A stretch of 6,891 nt of DNA from contig CANGUJ010000212.1 in the NCBI GenBank assembly GCA_947456845.1, positions 1 through 6,891 of the forward strand. The letters are read 5' to 3'. Under the pieces are notes generated by a model. The model saw only the letters and a program-made list of their open reading frames with translations, was not told where the DNA came from and did no database searches. This DNA comes from Burkholderiales bacterium. Its GTDB lineage: Bacteria; Pseudomonadota; Gammaproteobacteria; Burkholderiales; JAEUOS01. Made by a program: the position numbers and the translations under genes. Positions 5,690 through 6,891 of this stretch are shown piece after piece; within the stretch, counting starts at the first letter, position 1, and every line of letters begins with the position of its first letter.

Positions 5690-6443
5690 GCGCGGCGCCG
5701 GCCGCGACCATCGGCAGGCTGAGCCACTGGCCCATGGACAGCCCGAACGAGAGCAAGCCGAGAAAGCTGTCGGGCTCGCGTGCAAACTCGGCGATGAACC
5801 TGAACGCGCCGTAGCCCGCCAGAAACGCCCCGGAAATCGCACCCGCCGGCCGGCGCGCGCGCGCGAACAGCCACAGGAGTACGAACAGCGCGAGTCCTTC
5901 CAGGGCGAACTGGTACAACTGCGAAGGATGGCGGGCGATGCCGTCGCCGGCCTGGGGAAAGACCATGCCCCAGGGCCCGTCCGTGGGACGCCCCCACAGT
6001 TCGCCGTTGATGAAGTTGCCGAGGCGCCCGAAGGCCAGCCCCAGCGGCACCGCCGGCGCGATGAAGTCCATCACGCGCCAGAATTCGAGATCGCGCCTGC
6101 GCGCGAACAGCCACATCGCAGCCAGCACGCCGAGAAACCCGCCATGGAAGGACATGCCGCCCTGCCAGACCGCCGGGATCTCCGCCAGGTGCTCCAGGTA
6201 ATACGCGGGCTTGTAGAACAGAACATAGCCCAGGCGTCCGCCGAGGATCACGCCGAGCACGCCGAAAAAAAGCGCGTCGTCGATCATGGCACGGTTCCAA
6301 CCGAGCGCGGGCTGCCGGCGCGCGCGCAGCCGGCACAGCGCGACAAAGGAAACGAACGCGACCAGGTACATCAGGCCGTACCAGCGAATGGCGACCGGTC
6401 CGATGGCAATCGCGATCGGATCGAAGTTGGGATGGGTCAGCAT
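5586..6443 (-). CDS. lgt: Prolipoprotein diacylglyceryl transferase
   Basis: Inner-membrane enzyme that moves the diacylglyceryl group of phosphatidylglycerol to the lipobox cysteine of prolipoproteins, the first step of lipoprotein maturation. All family hallmarks are present: WYGLMY (residues 21-26), GGMSFHGG (95-102) with the essential-type His100, the signature GRLGNFINGELWGR (139-152), and RFIAEFAREPD (215-225). There are about seven hydrophobic helices, the last ending near Tyr257. The start MLTHPNFDPIAIAIGPVAI is family-typical although no Shine-Dalgarno is visible. At 285 residues it is within family range, but the final 28 residues (258-285) hold 11 arginines with Pro and Gly and no recognised Lgt feature. 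They are encoded opposite the NTF2-like gene, so they look like run-through past an ancestral stop. The gene follows the LysR fragment by 39 bp on the same strand. Confidence 0.97.
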   Translation of the reverse strand: MLTHPNFDPIAIAIGPVAIRWYGLMYLVAFVSFVALCRLRARRQPALGWNRAMIDDALFFGVLGVILGGRLGYVLFYKPAYYLEHLAEIPAVWQGGMSFHGGFLGVLAAMWLFARRRDLEFWRVMDFIAPAVPLGLAFGRLGNFINGELWGRPTDGPWGMVFPQAGDGIARHPSQLYQFALEGLALFVLLWLFARARRPAGAISGAFLAGYGAFRFIAEFAREPDSFLGLLSFGLSMGQWLSLPMVAAGAALIAWSYRPGRTRPRAGPRRDRSRPSGRPGARRAP

Positions 6444-6482
6444 GGAAGGGGCGGGCGGGAATCTCCGCGCCCGCGAACTCGG

Positions 6483-6891
6483 TCAGGACCGCGATTGTGA
6501 CGCAAGCGCGACGAACTGCCGCAGCACCGCCGAACGGTCGTCGCGGCGGTAGGCGATGCCGACCTCGAGCGCCGGCCGCGCGCCGCGCAAGCGGCGATAC
6601 ACCACACCCCGGCGTTTCAGGCTGATGATCGACTCCGGCACCAGCGCAACCCCCATGCCCGCGGAGACCAGGGAAATGATGGTCTGCATCTGGATCGCCT
6701 CCTGGACGATGCGCGGGCTGAAGCCGGCCTTGCCGCAGCTGGCGATGATGACGTCGTACAGGCGCGGCCCCACATGGCGCGGACTGCAGATGTACGCGTC
6801 GGCGGAGAATTCGGACAAGGACGCCGGGCCGGCGTCGCGCGCCCGCGGGTGGTTCGCCGGCAGGGCGAGCATCATGGCCTCGCTCATGAGC
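6483..6891 (-). CDS. LysR-type transcriptional regulator, C-terminal part (cut by window end)
   Basis: The effector-binding domain of a LysR-type regulator; the DNA-binding N-terminus lies beyond the window edge. The reading frame stays open through the last full codon (a Leu codon before the first Met visible at 6887), so that Met is internal. About 135 residues are seen. Diagnostic pieces are the strand MMLALPANHP, the hinge-return segment VQEAIQMQTI followed by IISLVSAGMGVALVPESI, which is the highly typical 'lV-aG-GvalvP-s' helix-strand, and a final RRDDRSAVLRQFV. The effector and targets cannot be deduced. It reads toward lgt with a 39-bp gap and could be cotranscribed with it; its own regulated target, often divergent in this family, would lie outside the window. 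Confidence 0.92.
   Translation of the reverse strand, partial: LMSEAMMLALPANHPRARDAGPASLSEFSADAYICSPRHVGPRLYDVIIASCGKAGFSPRIVQEAIQMQTIISLVSAGMGVALVPESIISLKRRGVVYRRLRGARPALEVGIAYRRDDRSAVLRQFVALASQSRS

Overview
This 6.9 kb, high-GC stretch is most likely chromosomal DNA from a betaproteobacterium, probably Burkholderiales in or near the Alcaligenaceae (Bordetella/Achromobacter-like). That placement is inferred from the style of the LexA, Hsp33 and Lgt proteins and from GC-rich third codon positions; no ribosomal marker is present. There are no insertion sequences, CRISPR arrays, tRNAs or phage genes. Nearly all of the window is ordinary core or near-core chromosome.

Layout. (1) 11-637, minus: lexA, the SOS repressor. 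Its promoter region (about 796-831) carries a perfect CTGT-N8-ACAG SOS box overlapping a TATAAA -10 element, leaving an unusually long leader of about 158 nt before the lexA start. (2) 839-1240, plus: a small cupin protein divergent from lexA, starting only 27 bp from the SOS box. (3) 1358-1630, plus: a 90-residue three-helix membrane protein resembling the GlsB/YeaQ/YmgE family. (4) 3238-1685, minus: a 517-residue polytopic transporter with features of the BT1/folate-biopterin branch of the major facilitator superfamily, lying 51 bp downstream of (5) hslO (Hsp33, 4180-3290, minus). (6) 4331-5689, plus: a compact three-gene group, divergent from hslO, encoding a MaoC-type hot-dog dehydratase, a GNAT acetyltransferase and an NTF2/SnoaL-like protein; spacings are 16 bp and then a 1-nt stop/start overlap. 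(7) 6443-5586, minus: lgt, whose 3' end runs antisense into the NTF2-like gene for 104 bp. (8) 6483 to the window end, minus: the C-terminal part of a LysR-type regulator, cut by the window edge.

How they fit together. lexA is clearly autoregulated, and the divergent cupin gene could share the operator. Hsp33 (oxidative unfolding stress) and the transporter may be cotranscribed. The MaoC-GNAT-NTF2 group looks like one transcription unit with a perfect TATAAT -10 at 4293-4298; nothing in the sequence shows a shared pathway. Lgt acts in lipoprotein maturation at the inner membrane.

I did not find a convincing undescribed multi-gene system. The observations most worth checking are the SOS operator between lexA and the cupin gene with its long leader, and the convergent 3' overlap that gives Lgt an arginine-rich tail encoded antisense to its neighbour.
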